Positions 47,762-56,467 are shown, counted from the first letter of the stretch. The stretch is 64,000 bases of DNA from VRUE01 sp036557525 (GCA_036557525.1 DATBHH010000080.1:27084-91083); one strand, 5' to 3'. Made by a program: numbers and translations. Notes: generated from the letters alone by a model not told the origin.

Positions 47762-49177
47762 CTATTCGTCCTTCTCGCAGGCGCTGATGCCGAGCTTGCC
47801 CGCGAGTCTCTTGGCCGACTTCGACAGCTGATCCGAGTTCCGGGAGATGCGTTTCATGGTCCCGTAGTCGCCGACTTCCATCGCGTGGGTGTCGGCCCGC
47901 AGGTCCTCAGCCTCGAGCCCGTTCAGCTTCAGGTAACGCCGGTACTCGGCCGCCATCGAGGAAGGCGGCGCGAGCGCCGAGACACGGTCGATCCAGCGCT
48001 GGACGAGTTCGAGGAACGGCTTGAAATACCCCCGGGCCACATCCTGGCCGGCTTGCAGCGTCGCCTGGAGGTCTGCCCGCTTGGCGACGCGCTGCCAACG
48101 CTGCAGCAGGGGGCGGCTCTCGTGCTTCAGCCGGTCGGCCTCCCCCTGCATCTCGCCGCAGATGCCGTTGACCCTCGCCTGGAAGCTCGCCCGCGAGAGC
48201 GGCCTGCCGCTGGTCGGACCGGCGCCGCTCGCCGGCGGAGATTCCCCGGGCGCATCGGTGCTGCCGAGCTTGGCCTTGACGAGGGGGGTGGCGTCGAACA
48301 CCTTGCTTGCCGGCGGCAGCGATATCTCGGGTTCGGTCCCGAAGTCGTAGAACTCCATCCGCATGTCCATCGTCAGCGCTGTGCCGCCGCTGTCGTTCTC
48401 AAGCGGCATCACCTCGCGGATGCGGCGGACGATCCCTTCCCCGTCGATCCAGACCTCGACCGGGATCGACGTCTTGTCTTCCGGGAACGAGTGCTCGACG
48501 AGCTTCGCCACATCGGCCTTCCCTTCGCTTCGAAGTTTTTCTTCGAGCCGGTTCTGCTCGATCGTGGCGCGGTAGTGCGTTGTTTCGACCCCGCGGACCG
48601 TCTCCTCGCCGAGGTCCTCGGTGTCACCCCCCGTGGATTCCAGCGACCGCAGTATTTCCCCGGCATCGGCGCTGCCCGCAAGCGCGGTGTCCGGTTCGTG
48701 TCCCAGGAACGGTTCGACCCCGACCCATTCCTTGCCCGGCGGCAGTCCCTGATCCGGCGCCGAGGTCCGGAGGTAGATCGTGTCTGCGTCGGTGATCGTC
48801 TCGACGGTGATTTCGTGACCGGCGAGGGACGTCGTCAAAGTCGCCCGGCCGCGATCGGTTCGCCAGTTCATCTCGCCCTCGCCCTGGGCGCTGAAGGTCA
48901 GGTTCCGGTCCGGCGTCGAGTAGTCGGCGGTAAGGCTCATCTTCGCCCCGGGCATGGCCGCGGTCCTTTCCGCCGCCTCGGCGATCGGATTGAGATCCGC
49001 TTCACCACCGCCGTACTTGAGGGCGATCGCAACCAGGACGAGGAGGAGGACGGCGAGCCCGGCGACGATCTTCAGCAGCGTCTGCGACATGCGGTCCGGG
49101 CTGGGGCCCGGGTCCGGCGCCGCCGAGTACCCCCAGTCGGCTCCCGGCGTATAGCGCGGAGGTGGGCCCGATGTCAT
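47762..49177 (-). CDS. Membrane-anchored LolA/LppX-like protein
   Basis: The 471-residue protein has a Pro-rich cytosolic tail (1-30), one TM segment (about 34-54) and an extracytoplasmic part. Residues about 60-310 ('MPGAKMSLTADYS', 'GEGEMNWRTDRGRATLT', 'VRGVETTHYRATI', 'PVEVWIDGEGIVRRIREVM') match the LppX/LprG/LolA-like half-barrel that binds lipids. The last 130 residues are helical with two Cys ('RVNGICGEMQ' and 'GISACEKDE') that could be joined by a disulfide. A role in lipid transfer or sensing is inferred from fold only. Confidence 0.7.
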   Translation of the reverse strand: MTSGPPPRYTPGADWGYSAAPDPGPSPDRMSQTLLKIVAGLAVLLLVLVAIALKYGGGEADLNPIAEAAERTAAMPGAKMSLTADYSTPDRNLTFSAQGEGEMNWRTDRGRATLTTSLAGHEITVETITDADTIYLRTSAPDQGLPPGKEWVGVEPFLGHEPDTALAGSADAGEILRSLESTGGDTEDLGEETVRGVETTHYRATIEQNRLEEKLRSEGKADVAKLVEHSFPEDKTSIPVEVWIDGEGIVRRIREVMPLENDSGGTALTMDMRMEFYDFGTEPEISLPPASKVFDATPLVKAKLGSTDAPGESPPASGAGPTSGRPLSRASFQARVNGICGEMQGEADRLKHESRPLLQRWQRVAKRADLQATLQAGQDVARGYFKPFLELVQRWIDRVSALAPPSSMAAEYRRYLKLNGLEAEDLRADTHAMEVGDYGTMKRISRNSDQLSKSAKRLAGKLGISACEKDE

Positions 49178-49320
49178 CGCTTCTCACCCACTTCCCTGCG
49201 CTATCGGCTCATTTCGCACAGCTCTTTACCGATCTCCCCGGCGCCGACCTAGGAATCGGGCGATCGGCGGCGAACCGAGGCCCAGCCGGTGGGCGGCCCG
49301 ACTGCCCGAAGTACTAACTT

Positions 49321-51192
49321 GTGGAAGTGGCTGGCCAGCGGGCCAGTTCGAAGGTGGCAACCACGGCAAAAAAGCAAGAGCGGGTGATCGTCAGGTTCGC
49401 TGGAGACTCTGGCGATGGCATGCAACTCGTCGGCGCCAGGTTCACGGCGGCGACGGCGCTGGTCGGCAACGACCTCTCGACACTGCCCGACTTCCCGGCC
49501 GAGATTCGCGCTCCGGCGGGGACGCCCCACGGTGTGTCCGCGTTCCAGATCCACTTCGCCTCGCGCGACATCCTAACCCCGGGCGACTACCCCAACACGC
49601 TCGTCGCGATGAACCCGGCAGCCCTCTCGGCCCACCTCGCGGCGCTCGAGCAGGGCGGCACGGTGATCGTCAACGAGGACGCGTTCACGAAAGGCAACCT
49701 CGCCAAAGCGGGCTATGAGGAGAACCCGCTCGACGACGGCTCGCTCGACGGCTACCAGCTCTTCCGGGTCCCGATGACGACGCTTACGACGCGTGCGACC
49801 GAGGACGTCGAGGGCCTGAAACCGGCCGAAGCGCAGCGCACCAAGAACATCTTCGCGCTCGGGCTGATCTCCTGGATGTACGGGCGGCCGACCGAGTCGA
49901 CGATCACCTGGCTGGAGACGAAATTCGCCAAGCGCCCGGCCGTCCGCGACGCCAACATCGCGGCGTTCAAGGCCGGCTACAACTTCGGCGAGACCACCGA
50001 GATCGCGGCGACGCCGGTCGAGATCGAGCCGGCGCCGCTCGAGCCGGGCGAGTACCGGAACATCGACGGGACCCAGGCGATGGCGATCGGCCTGATCGCG
50101 GCCAGCGTCCGAAGCGGGCTGCAGATGTTCTTCGCCAGCTACCCGATCACCCCGGCCTCCGAGCTCCTGCACGCGCTCGCCAGCCGCGGCCGCTTCGGCG
50201 TCCGCACCGTCCAGGCCGAGGACGAGATCGCCGCCGCCAACATGGCGCTCGGCGCAGCCTTCGCCGGCAAGCTCGGGGTGACCGCGACCAGCGGCCCGGG
50301 GATGGACCTGAAGGCGGAGACGATCGGGCTGGCGGCGATGGTCGAGCTGCCGATGGTGATAGTCGACGTCCAGCGGGCGGGCCCCTCGACCGGGATGCCG
50401 ACCAAGACCGAGCAGGGCGACCTGCTGATGGCGATCCACGGCCGCCATGGCGAGAATCCGATCCCGGTCTTCGCCCCCGCGACCCCGGCCGACTGCTTCA
50501 CGGTGGCGGTCGAAGCCGTTCGCACCGCGGTCCGCTACCGGACTCCGGTGATCCTCCTCGGCGATACCTTCCTCGCCAACTCCTCCGAGCCGTGGCGGAT
50601 CCCGGATTCCGCCGGGCTGCCGGAGATCGACCCGGATTTCGCCGCGGCGCCCAACACCGGCGACGAGTTCATGCCCTACCTGCGCGACGAGCGCGGCGCC
50701 CGTCCCTGGGCGATCCCGGGCACGCCCGGCCTCCAGCACCGCCTCGGCGGGCTCGAGAAGGAGGACGGGAGCGGCAACATCAGCTACGACCCGGGCAACC
50801 ACGCGCTGATGACGGAGCTTCGCGCCGCCAAGCTCGAGAAGCTGGCCGAGGAACTGCCTGAGCTCGAGGTCGACGCCGACGAGGGCGCCGAGCTGCTGGT
50901 TCTCGGCTGGGGCTCGACCTACGGGGTGATCCGCGCCGCCGCCCGGCGGGTCCGCGAAAAGGACGTCCCGATCGCCGTCGCCCACCTCCGCCACGTCCAC
51001 CCGCTGCCGGCGAACACAGGCGATGTGGTCAGGCGCTTCCCGAAGGTCCTGGTCCCCGAGCTCAACACCGGCCAGCTGCTCAGCGTCATCCGCTCCGAGT
51101 TCGTCGTCGACGCAATCGGCTACAACAAGGTCGAGGGCCTGCCGATCCTCGCCGAAGAGATGGAGCACGCGATCCTGGAGGCCCTGTCATGA
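49321..51192 (+). CDS. korA: 2-oxoacid:ferredoxin oxidoreductase, alpha subunit (gamma-alpha fusion)
   Basis: This 623-residue protein fuses the gamma domain (about 20-200: 'VIVRFAGDSGDGMQLVGARF', 'LSTLPDFPAEIRAPAGTPHGVS') to the alpha pyrimidine-binding domain (about 235-600: 'GTQAMAIGLIAASVRSGLQMFFASYPITPASELLH' in pieces, 'QAEDEIAAANMALGAAFAGK', 'TATSGPGMDLKAE'). This is the KorA layout of 2-oxoglutarate:ferredoxin oxidoreductase, oxidising a 2-oxoacid to acyl-CoA with ferredoxin as acceptor. GTG 49321 is the first start; GTG 49327 is close by. It pairs with korB downstream. Use for the TCA cycle is likely but the 2-oxoacid cannot be read. Confidence 0.92.
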   Translation: MEVAGQRASSKVATTAKKQERVIVRFAGDSGDGMQLVGARFTAATALVGNDLSTLPDFPAEIRAPAGTPHGVSAFQIHFASRDILTPGDYPNTLVAMNPAALSAHLAALEQGGTVIVNEDAFTKGNLAKAGYEENPLDDGSLDGYQLFRVPMTTLTTRATEDVEGLKPAEAQRTKNIFALGLISWMYGRPTESTITWLETKFAKRPAVRDANIAAFKAGYNFGETTEIAATPVEIEPAPLEPGEYRNIDGTQAMAIGLIAASVRSGLQMFFASYPITPASELLHALASRGRFGVRTVQAEDEIAAANMALGAAFAGKLGVTATSGPGMDLKAETIGLAAMVELPMVIVDVQRAGPSTGMPTKTEQGDLLMAIHGRHGENPIPVFAPATPADCFTVAVEAVRTAVRYRTPVILLGDTFLANSSEPWRIPDSAGLPEIDPDFAAAPNTGDEFMPYLRDERGARPWAIPGTPGLQHRLGGLEKEDGSGNISYDPGNHALMTELRAAKLEKLAEELPELEVDADEGAELLVLGWGSTYGVIRAAARRVREKDVPIAVAHLRHVHPLPANTGDVVRRFPKVLVPELNTGQLLSVIRSEFVVDAIGYNKVEGLPILAEEMEHAILEALS

Positions 51193-51212
51193 AGCGCGAG
51201 GTTTCGTCATGA
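51189..51212 (+). other. Seven-codon mini-ORF joining korA and korB
   Basis: ATG 51189 overlaps the korA stop (ATGA) and the frame reads MKREVSS before TGA 51210-51212, which overlaps the korB ATG at 51209 (ATGA again). It could pass terminating ribosomes from korA to korB. Translation is not proved. Confidence 0.4.
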
Positions 51213-52261
51213 GCGAGAACGGCAGCGGCAACGGAGCCGGCGGCAACGGCGGCGCGCTGCCGGTGATGACCAAGGCCGACTTCCAGTCCGACCAGGAAAC
51301 GCGCTGGTGCCCCGGCTGCGGCGACTACGCGATCCTCGCCAGCGTCCAGGCGCTGATGCCGGAGATCGGCATCCCGCCCGAGCGCACCGTATTCATCTCC
51401 GGCATCGGCTGCGCCGGGCGCTTCGTCTACTACATGGACACCTACGGGATGCACGGGATCCACGGCCGGGCGCCGGCGCTTGCGACCGGCATCGCTGCCT
51501 CCCGCGACGACCTCTCGGTCTGGGTGGTGACCGGCGACGGCGACTCGCTCTCGATCGGCGGCAACCACCTGATCCACGCGCTGCGGCGCAACGTCCCGAT
51601 CAAGATCCTGCTCTTCAACAACCAGATCTACGGGCTGACCAAGGGCCAGTACTCGCCGACCAGTGAGAAGGGGAAGATCACCAAGTCGACCCCGTTCGGC
51701 TCCGAGGACCCGCCGTTCAACCCGCTGGCGCTGGCGCTCGGCGCGGAGGCGTCGTTCGTCGCCCGCACCGTCGACGTCGAGAAGAAGCACGTCGCCGAGA
51801 CGCTCCGCGCCGCCGCCGAGCACGAGGGTGCTGCGTTCGTCGAGATCTACCAGAACTGCAACGTCTTCAACGACGGCGCATTCGACGCCGTCCGCGGCAA
51901 GGGCGGGGCCCCGAACCAGATCCGCCTCGAGCACGGCGAGCCGATCCGGTTCGGCGCCGAGAACGAGCGCGGCGTCGTCCGCGCCCCCGACGGCAGCCTC
52001 ACCGTCGCCGACATCGACGAGGTCGGCGAGTCGGCACTGGTCGTCCACGACGCCCACCTCGAGAACCAGAGCCACGCCGTGGCGCTCGCCAGGCTCTCCG
52101 AGCGGCCGAACGGCCCGACGCCGATCGGCGTCCTGCGCGCGATCGAGCGGCCGGTCTACGGCGCCGGCCGGCAGCGCGAGCTGAGCGAGGCCTACGCCGG
52201 GGCGTCGATGTCGGACGTCGACGACCTGCTGCACTCGGGCGACACCTGGACCGTCTCCTAG
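51209..52261 (+). CDS. korB: 2-oxoacid:ferredoxin oxidoreductase, beta subunit
   Basis: The 350-residue protein binds thiamine diphosphate. 'RWCPGCGDYAILASVQ' starts the domain, the TPP/Mg motif is 'GDGDSLSIGGNHLIHALRRN' and 'LLFNNQIYGLTKGQYSPTS' follows, as in KorB. 'GIGCAGRFVYYMDTYGMHG' holds the conserved CoA-side loop. No separate ferredoxin-type subunit is nearby, so electrons leave through a free ferredoxin, as usual for the two-subunit actinobacterial type. ATG 51209 begins inside the mini-ORF stop. The C-terminal 60 residues are as expected. Confidence 0.94.
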   Translation: MSENGSGNGAGGNGGALPVMTKADFQSDQETRWCPGCGDYAILASVQALMPEIGIPPERTVFISGIGCAGRFVYYMDTYGMHGIHGRAPALATGIAASRDDLSVWVVTGDGDSLSIGGNHLIHALRRNVPIKILLFNNQIYGLTKGQYSPTSEKGKITKSTPFGSEDPPFNPLALALGAEASFVARTVDVEKKHVAETLRAAAEHEGAAFVEIYQNCNVFNDGAFDAVRGKGGAPNQIRLEHGEPIRFGAENERGVVRAPDGSLTVADIDEVGESALVVHDAHLENQSHAVALARLSERPNGPTPIGVLRAIERPVYGAGRQRELSEAYAGASMSDVDDLLHSGDTWTVS

Positions 52262-52297
52262 CGTTTGGGACCGGCCAGGGCGGGGGGTGTGCGCTGG

Positions 52298-52531
52298 GTG
52301 TCGTGTCTGAAGTTCGAGATCTCGAACTCCCTCGACGGGTTTGTCGCCGGGCCGAATCAGAGCGTCGACCACCCGCTCGGCGAAGGGGGCGAGCAGCTCC
52401 ACGGGTGGGCCTTCGAGCTCGAGGCATGGCGTCGGGCCCACGGGCGCGAGGGCGCCGGGTCCGGGCTCGAGCAGGTGCGGGTGGTCGAGGCGCCGGGCGT
52501 CGCCCACCTCAAGTACCGCCGGGCGGGCTAG
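52298..52531 (+). pseudogene. Deletion remnant of a DHFR/RibD-family gene
   Basis: The frame starts like a dihydrofolate-reductase-family protein ('FEISNSLDGFVAGPNQSVDH', 'PLGEGGEQLHGWAFELEAWRR') and then jumps straight to what is normally its last strand ('LEQVRVVEAPGVAHLKYR'). About 120 internal residues of the family, including most of the NADPH fold, are missing, and the frame stays open across the join. It is 77 codons long instead of about 200. It is inactive by this reading. Confidence 0.7.
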
Positions 52532-53124
52532 ACCTCGAGCCAGGTTCCCTTCGGCCCGAGGTTGTGGAGCGGGGTCCCGCCGATCGCGCTCTCGCAGCCC
52601 CAGGACTCGTGGATGTGGCCGCAGACGGCGAGACGCGGCCGCTTCTGCTCGATCGCCCGCAGCAGTGCCTCGCTGCCGAAGTGGTCGCCGCTGCCGTTGG
52701 TGTCGCAGTGCCCCCGGGGAGGTGAATGGAGGACGAGAACCGCGCCCTCGGGGCAGGCCGAGAGCTTCTCAGCCGCCGCCTCGTCGTCGAGGTCGAAGCT
52801 CCAGTCCCAGGGGGTGACGGGGATGCCGGCGCCGAGCCCGTAGAACTCGACCCCCGCGATCTCGGCGCCCTCGCCGTGGAGGACGGTCGCGGCGGCCCAT
52901 CCCCGGGCCGCCTCGCGCAGCGCCTCCTCGGTCTCGTTGTTGCCGGGGACGAGCAGGGTCGGGGCCGATATCGGCGCCAGCGCGTCGATCGTCTCCGTCA
53001 GGCCCTCGTGGATCGACGCGAAGTCCCCGGCGCCGATCACGACGTCGGCGTCGGCCGACATCTCGACCAGTTCGGCGGCCTGACCGAGGTTCCGGTGGAG
53101 GTCGCTGAAGGCGAGGATCCTCAC
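52528..53124 (-). CDS. Metallophosphoesterase (calcineurin-like)
   Basis: The 198-residue enzyme has all the metal-site motifs: 'FSDLHRN' (DxH), 'VIGAGDFASIHEG' (GD), 'VPGNNETEE' (GNxE), 'VLHSPPRGHCD' (H) and 'CGHIHESWG' (GHxH). It hydrolyses a phosphomono- or diester in the cytosol. A TAGGTT box (53132-53137, minus) lies 7 bp before the GTG start, so the mRNA is probably leaderless. Its stop shares CTAG with the converging DHFR remnant. Confidence 0.92.
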   Translation of the reverse strand: MRILAFSDLHRNLGQAAELVEMSADADVVIGAGDFASIHEGLTETIDALAPISAPTLLVPGNNETEEALREAARGWAAATVLHGEGAEIAGVEFYGLGAGIPVTPWDWSFDLDDEAAAEKLSACPEGAVLVLHSPPRGHCDTNGSGDHFGSEALLRAIEQKRPRLAVCGHIHESWGCESAIGGTPLHNLGPKGTWLEV

Positions 53125-53186
53125 GGCTGCAAACCTAGCGGCTCGGGCGCCCGCCGTCGCGCTCGCTGATAATCTCGCCCGCGCTC

Positions 53187-53360
53187 ATGCCCGGCATCTT
53201 CTGGCTAGGTTTCGGAATCGCCGCCTTCGGGGTCCTCGTCGGCCTCTTCGCCGGCGCCCGCTCGCCCACCACGGGGGCTCTCACCGGCCTCGCGATCGGC
53301 GCATTCCTCGGCCTGATGGCGGGGTTCCCGCTCCTCGCGCTCGGCCTAGCGACGAGCTGA
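53187..53360 (+). CDS. Small two-TM membrane protein
   Basis: This 57-residue frame encodes two Gly/Ala/Leu-rich membrane segments ('FWLGFGIAAFGVLVGLFAG' and 'ALTGLAIGAFLGLMAGFPLL') joined by 'ARSPTT'. A GATAAT -10-like box at 53167-53172 lies 14 bp before the ATG. It resembles small glycine-zipper membrane peptides. Function unknown. Confidence 0.5.
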   Translation: MPGIFWLGFGIAAFGVLVGLFAGARSPTTGALTGLAIGAFLGLMAGFPLLALGLATS

Positions 53361-53542
53361 TCACCGCAGCGGCGACCAGTCCCGTTCAGGGCCCCGAGGA
53401 GTGGGGAGGATCCGATCGAGACGGGCTGGGGCCGTTCACCACCCGGACCAGATGGCGCCTGCCGCAGGGCGGCACCGCGATCTGGACGTCGCGGGCGGCC
53501 CGCAGGCGGGGCACGATCGACCTCGTATCCGAGGCCGGCGAG

Positions 53543-54238
53543 GTGCGCCAAATCCACGCGGCGCCTCCGATTGCCCGCCGGCTGCGTCGCGTCAACTGGG
53601 TTTCCGCCACCTCGTTCCTGGTCGGGGGCTCGCTCTTCGCCCTCGGGGCGGCACTGACCCTGGCCGGAACCTCGGCGAGGACGACCTGCTGGGTCTACCT
53701 GATCGGCGGCGTCTTCTTCTCCTCGGGCGCCTACGCGGCGCTGCTGCAGGTGGTGAACGCCCCGCGCGCGCTCGACGAGAGCGGGATGCTTGCCGGCCAC
53801 CGCTGGCGGTGGTGGGCGCGGGAGCCCCGCCGGCTCGAGTGGCTGAGCGCTGCGGCTCTCCTGCTCGGAACCCTCGTCTTCGCCGTCCTCCTGGTCGACT
53901 CGTTCATCGAAGGGCTGAGCGCGAGGGCCGAGAACCACCTCGTCTGGTCGCCCGACATGATCGGATGCACGCTGTTCCTCGTCTCAGGGCAAATGGCGAT
54001 CGCCGAGGCCTGCCACCGGACCTGGTGCCGGCGGAGCCGCGACCTGGGATGGTGGATCGTGATCGTCAACCAGCTCGGGTCGATCCTGTTCATGGTCTCG
54101 GCTGTGGCCTCGTTCGCCCGTCCCGTCGGCGGCGAGGTGCTGAGCGCGTCGGTGGCAAACTGGGGAACCCTCACCGGGGCGCTCTGCTTCGCGGTGGCCG
54201 GCGCCCTCCAGGAGGTCGAGCGACCCGCCCCGGCTTGA
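53543..54238 (+). CDS. YrhK-like multi-TM membrane protein
   Basis: The 231-residue protein has about six hydrophobic segments in three pairs, the first being 'NWVSATSFLVGGSLFALGAAL' region (WVSATSFLVGGSLFALGAA) with 'VYLIGGVFFSSGAYAALLQ', the YrhK repeat, and later 'LGWWIVIVNQLGSILFMVSA'. Function of YrhK proteins is unknown. GTG 53543 is the first start in the frame, though the frame stays open upstream to about 53345 without a canonical start. The stretch 53361-53542 holds no other gene that I can see. Confidence 0.78.
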   Translation: MRQIHAAPPIARRLRRVNWVSATSFLVGGSLFALGAALTLAGTSARTTCWVYLIGGVFFSSGAYAALLQVVNAPRALDESGMLAGHRWRWWAREPRRLEWLSAAALLLGTLVFAVLLVDSFIEGLSARAENHLVWSPDMIGCTLFLVSGQMAIAEACHRTWCRRSRDLGWWIVIVNQLGSILFMVSAVASFARPVGGEVLSASVANWGTLTGALCFAVAGALQEVERPAPA

Positions 54239-54291
54239 GCCGAATCGTCCCGGGTAGTAGAACCCGGTTCCCGCGAGAGGAAGGAAGCCCG

Positions 54292-55131
54292 ATGGTCGAA
54301 GTCACCGCGATCCCGCAGATCGAGCTGCACGACGGCGTCGAGATACCGCAGCTCGGGTTCGGCGTCTTCCAGGTTCCGCCCGACGACACGAGGTCCGTCG
54401 TCGAGGATGCCCTCGAGGCCGGGTACCGGCACATCGACACCGCCGCCGCCTATCGCAACGAGAAGGGGGTCGGCGAAGCGCTCGCCGCCTCCGGGATACC
54501 GCGCGACGAGGTCTTCGTCACGACCAAGCTCTGGAACTCGCAGCAGGGTCACGACGAGGCGCTCGCCGCCTTCGAGGCCAGCCTCGGCAGGCTCGGGCTC
54601 GACCATGTCGACCTCTACCTGATCCACTGGCCGATGCCGACAGAGGACCTCTTCGTCGACACCTGGCGCGCCTTCGAACGGATCCACGGGGAGGGCGGCA
54701 GCCGCACGATCGGGGTCTCGAACTTCAGAATCGAGGATCTCGAGCGGCTCGAGGATGAGACCTCGACACGGCCCACCGTCAACCAGATCGAGCTCCACCC
54801 ATGGCTGCAACAGGCCGAGCTCCGTCGCTGGCAGGCCGAACACGAGATTGCGACCGAGGCCTGGAGCCCGCTGGCGAAGTCCCGGCACCTCGACGACGAG
54901 ACGATCGCCTCGATCGCGTCGGCGCACGGCAAGTCCCCTGCCCAGACGATCCTGCGCTGGCAGATTCAGCTCGGCAACATCGTCTTCCCGAAGTCGGTGA
55001 CGCCGGAGCGGATCCGGGAGAACATCGACATCTTCGACTTCGAGCTGAGCGGCGAGGAGATGGAGCGGATCGAAGGGCTCGACTCCGGGGAGCGGACCGG
55101 GCCGGATCCATCCGAGTTCGTCGCCCCCTAG
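54292..55131 (+). CDS. Aldo/keto reductase
   Basis: The 279-residue NADPH-dependent reductase shows the catalytic tetrad Asp49, Tyr54 ('HIDTAAAYRNE'), Lys79 ('VTTKLWN') and His112 ('YLIHWP'), with 'GVSNFRIEDLERL' and 'KSVTPERIRENIDIFDFELS' (KSVTPERIRENIDIFDF) at the C-terminus. It is close to the 2,5-diketo-D-gluconate reductase (DkgA) branch. The ATG is preceded by GAGAGGAAGGAAG. The longer frame from 53401 is a shadow of the membrane protein gene. Confidence 0.94.
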   Translation: MVEVTAIPQIELHDGVEIPQLGFGVFQVPPDDTRSVVEDALEAGYRHIDTAAAYRNEKGVGEALAASGIPRDEVFVTTKLWNSQQGHDEALAAFEASLGRLGLDHVDLYLIHWPMPTEDLFVDTWRAFERIHGEGGSRTIGVSNFRIEDLERLEDETSTRPTVNQIELHPWLQQAELRRWQAEHEIATEAWSPLAKSRHLDDETIASIASAHGKSPAQTILRWQIQLGNIVFPKSVTPERIRENIDIFDFELSGEEMERIEGLDSGERTGPDPSEFVAP

Positions 55132-55133
55132 TT

Positions 55134-55270
55134 GGTTGATTCCCACTTCCCGCACGCTCGGATGGCGTGCGTGACACTTCGCATCTCGGCGCCCACCAAA
55201 GGCTTCGCCCTGCGTCCTTGATCTGCTCGTCCACGCACGTCCCCGGGCACACCCGAATTGGGAATCAACC
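55134..55270. repeat. 12-bp inverted repeats bounding a structured 137-bp element
   Basis: GGTTGATTCCCA (55134-55145) and its exact complement TGGGAATCAACC (55259-55270) enclose 113 bp. Inside, CGCACGC (55151-55157) pairs with GCGTGCG (55165-55171) around a 7-nt loop. It fills the gap between two convergent genes and could be a terminator, a small RNA or a MITE-like insert. No flanking target duplication is visible. Confidence 0.55.
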
Positions 55271-55282
55271 ATCCAGCGCCGC

Positions 55283-56467
55283 TCAGGCCGCCGTCTCAGG
55301 GTGGCGCAGGCTCGCCCGCATCTCCCCGTAGCCCCTGGTCTCGACCACGACCAGGACCCAGATCAGGACGTTGGCGATCGCCAGCGAGGCGATCGCCGGG
55401 ATGTCGGTCGCGATCGGAACGAGGATCAGGAGGGCGATCGCGAGCACCAGGCGGCGGCTGTTGAGGGTGTGGATGTGGCGCCAGCGGAAGGCGACGAGCC
55501 CGAGCAGGTAGATCGCCAGTCCGCCGAGCAGGGCGAAGGCGGGGACCGCGTCGAGGTGGTCGTCGAAGTGGCCGATCGTCTTCTTCAGCCCGAGGGCGAC
55601 GAGGACGATCCCGGCGACCATCACCAGGTGCAGATATGAGTAGGAGTCGCGGGCCATCGTGTTCTGGACGTACCCCGGCTCCGCCGCGGCGAGTCGCTGG
55701 CCCGAGATCAGGGCGACGACGTCGAAGTAGATCCACCACATCGCCGCGGCCAGGGCGACGCCGAGCACCGCCGCCGCCCCGATCCCGAAGCTGAGCGCGC
55801 CGGCGGCGCCGACGCCGATCGCGACGATCGACTCGCCGAGGGCGATGATCACGATCAGGCCATGGCGCTCGGCGAAGTGCTCGGGATGGAGCCGCCAGCC
55901 CGCCGGCGGGATCAGGTAGGGGCCGAACAGGTCGAGGAACAAGGCGAGGGCCCAGATCGCCCCCTGGAGGATGCCGTCGAAGAGCGACGCTGCGGCCAGC
56001 AGGGACACCGCGATCGCGGTGCTGAGCGCCAATCCGAGCACCGAGTGGCGGAGCGCGTCGTCCTCGGGGCTGGCGAGGATGAAGAGCCAGATCTGGGCGA
56101 CCCGGACGAGGCCGTAGGCGAGGGCGAAGACGAGAGCGAGGCGGCCGAAGGCCTGCGGCACGCAGAGCGAGACGATCAGCAGGGCCGCCATCGCGCCGAA
56201 GATCACCAGCCGGACCGCGCCCTCCTCGGGGTCGACGACGCTGGTCAGCCAGGCGTAGCCGACCCAGGCCCACCACAGCATCCCGAGTACGAGCAGTCCC
56301 TGCGCCAGCCCGGACCACGAGGGGTCGTGCGACATCAGCGCCGTGCACTGGGTGATCGCGAGGACGAAGACCAGGTCGAAGAACAGCTCGAGCGGGGTCA
56401 CCCGCTCCTCTTTGTCCTCGCGGAGACGCGGCCGCAGCCGCGAGGTCGTCTGATCGCCTGAGGCCAT
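55283..56467 (-). CDS. Low temperature requirement protein A (LtrA) family
   Basis: This 394-residue membrane protein has about ten to twelve hydrophobic segments. 'VTPLELFFDLVFVLAITQ' near the N-terminus and 'HFAERHGLIVIIALGESIVAIG' in the middle (RHGLIVIIALGESIVAI) are the LtrA signatures. The biochemical role of LtrA is not established; it was named for a Listeria cold-growth phenotype. It starts 8 bp after the MFS stop, so both are one unit. ATG 56467 is chosen over the long frame to 57541, a shadow of the MFS gene. Confidence 0.9.
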   Translation of the reverse strand: MASGDQTTSRLRPRLREDKEERVTPLELFFDLVFVLAITQCTALMSHDPSWSGLAQGLLVLGMLWWAWVGYAWLTSVVDPEEGAVRLVIFGAMAALLIVSLCVPQAFGRLALVFALAYGLVRVAQIWLFILASPEDDALRHSVLGLALSTAIAVSLLAAASLFDGILQGAIWALALFLDLFGPYLIPPAGWRLHPEHFAERHGLIVIIALGESIVAIGVGAAGALSFGIGAAAVLGVALAAAMWWIYFDVVALISGQRLAAAEPGYVQNTMARDSYSYLHLVMVAGIVLVALGLKKTIGHFDDHLDAVPAFALLGGLAIYLLGLVAFRWRHIHTLNSRRLVLAIALLILVPIATDIPAIASLAIANVLIWVLVVVETRGYGEMRASLRHPETAA

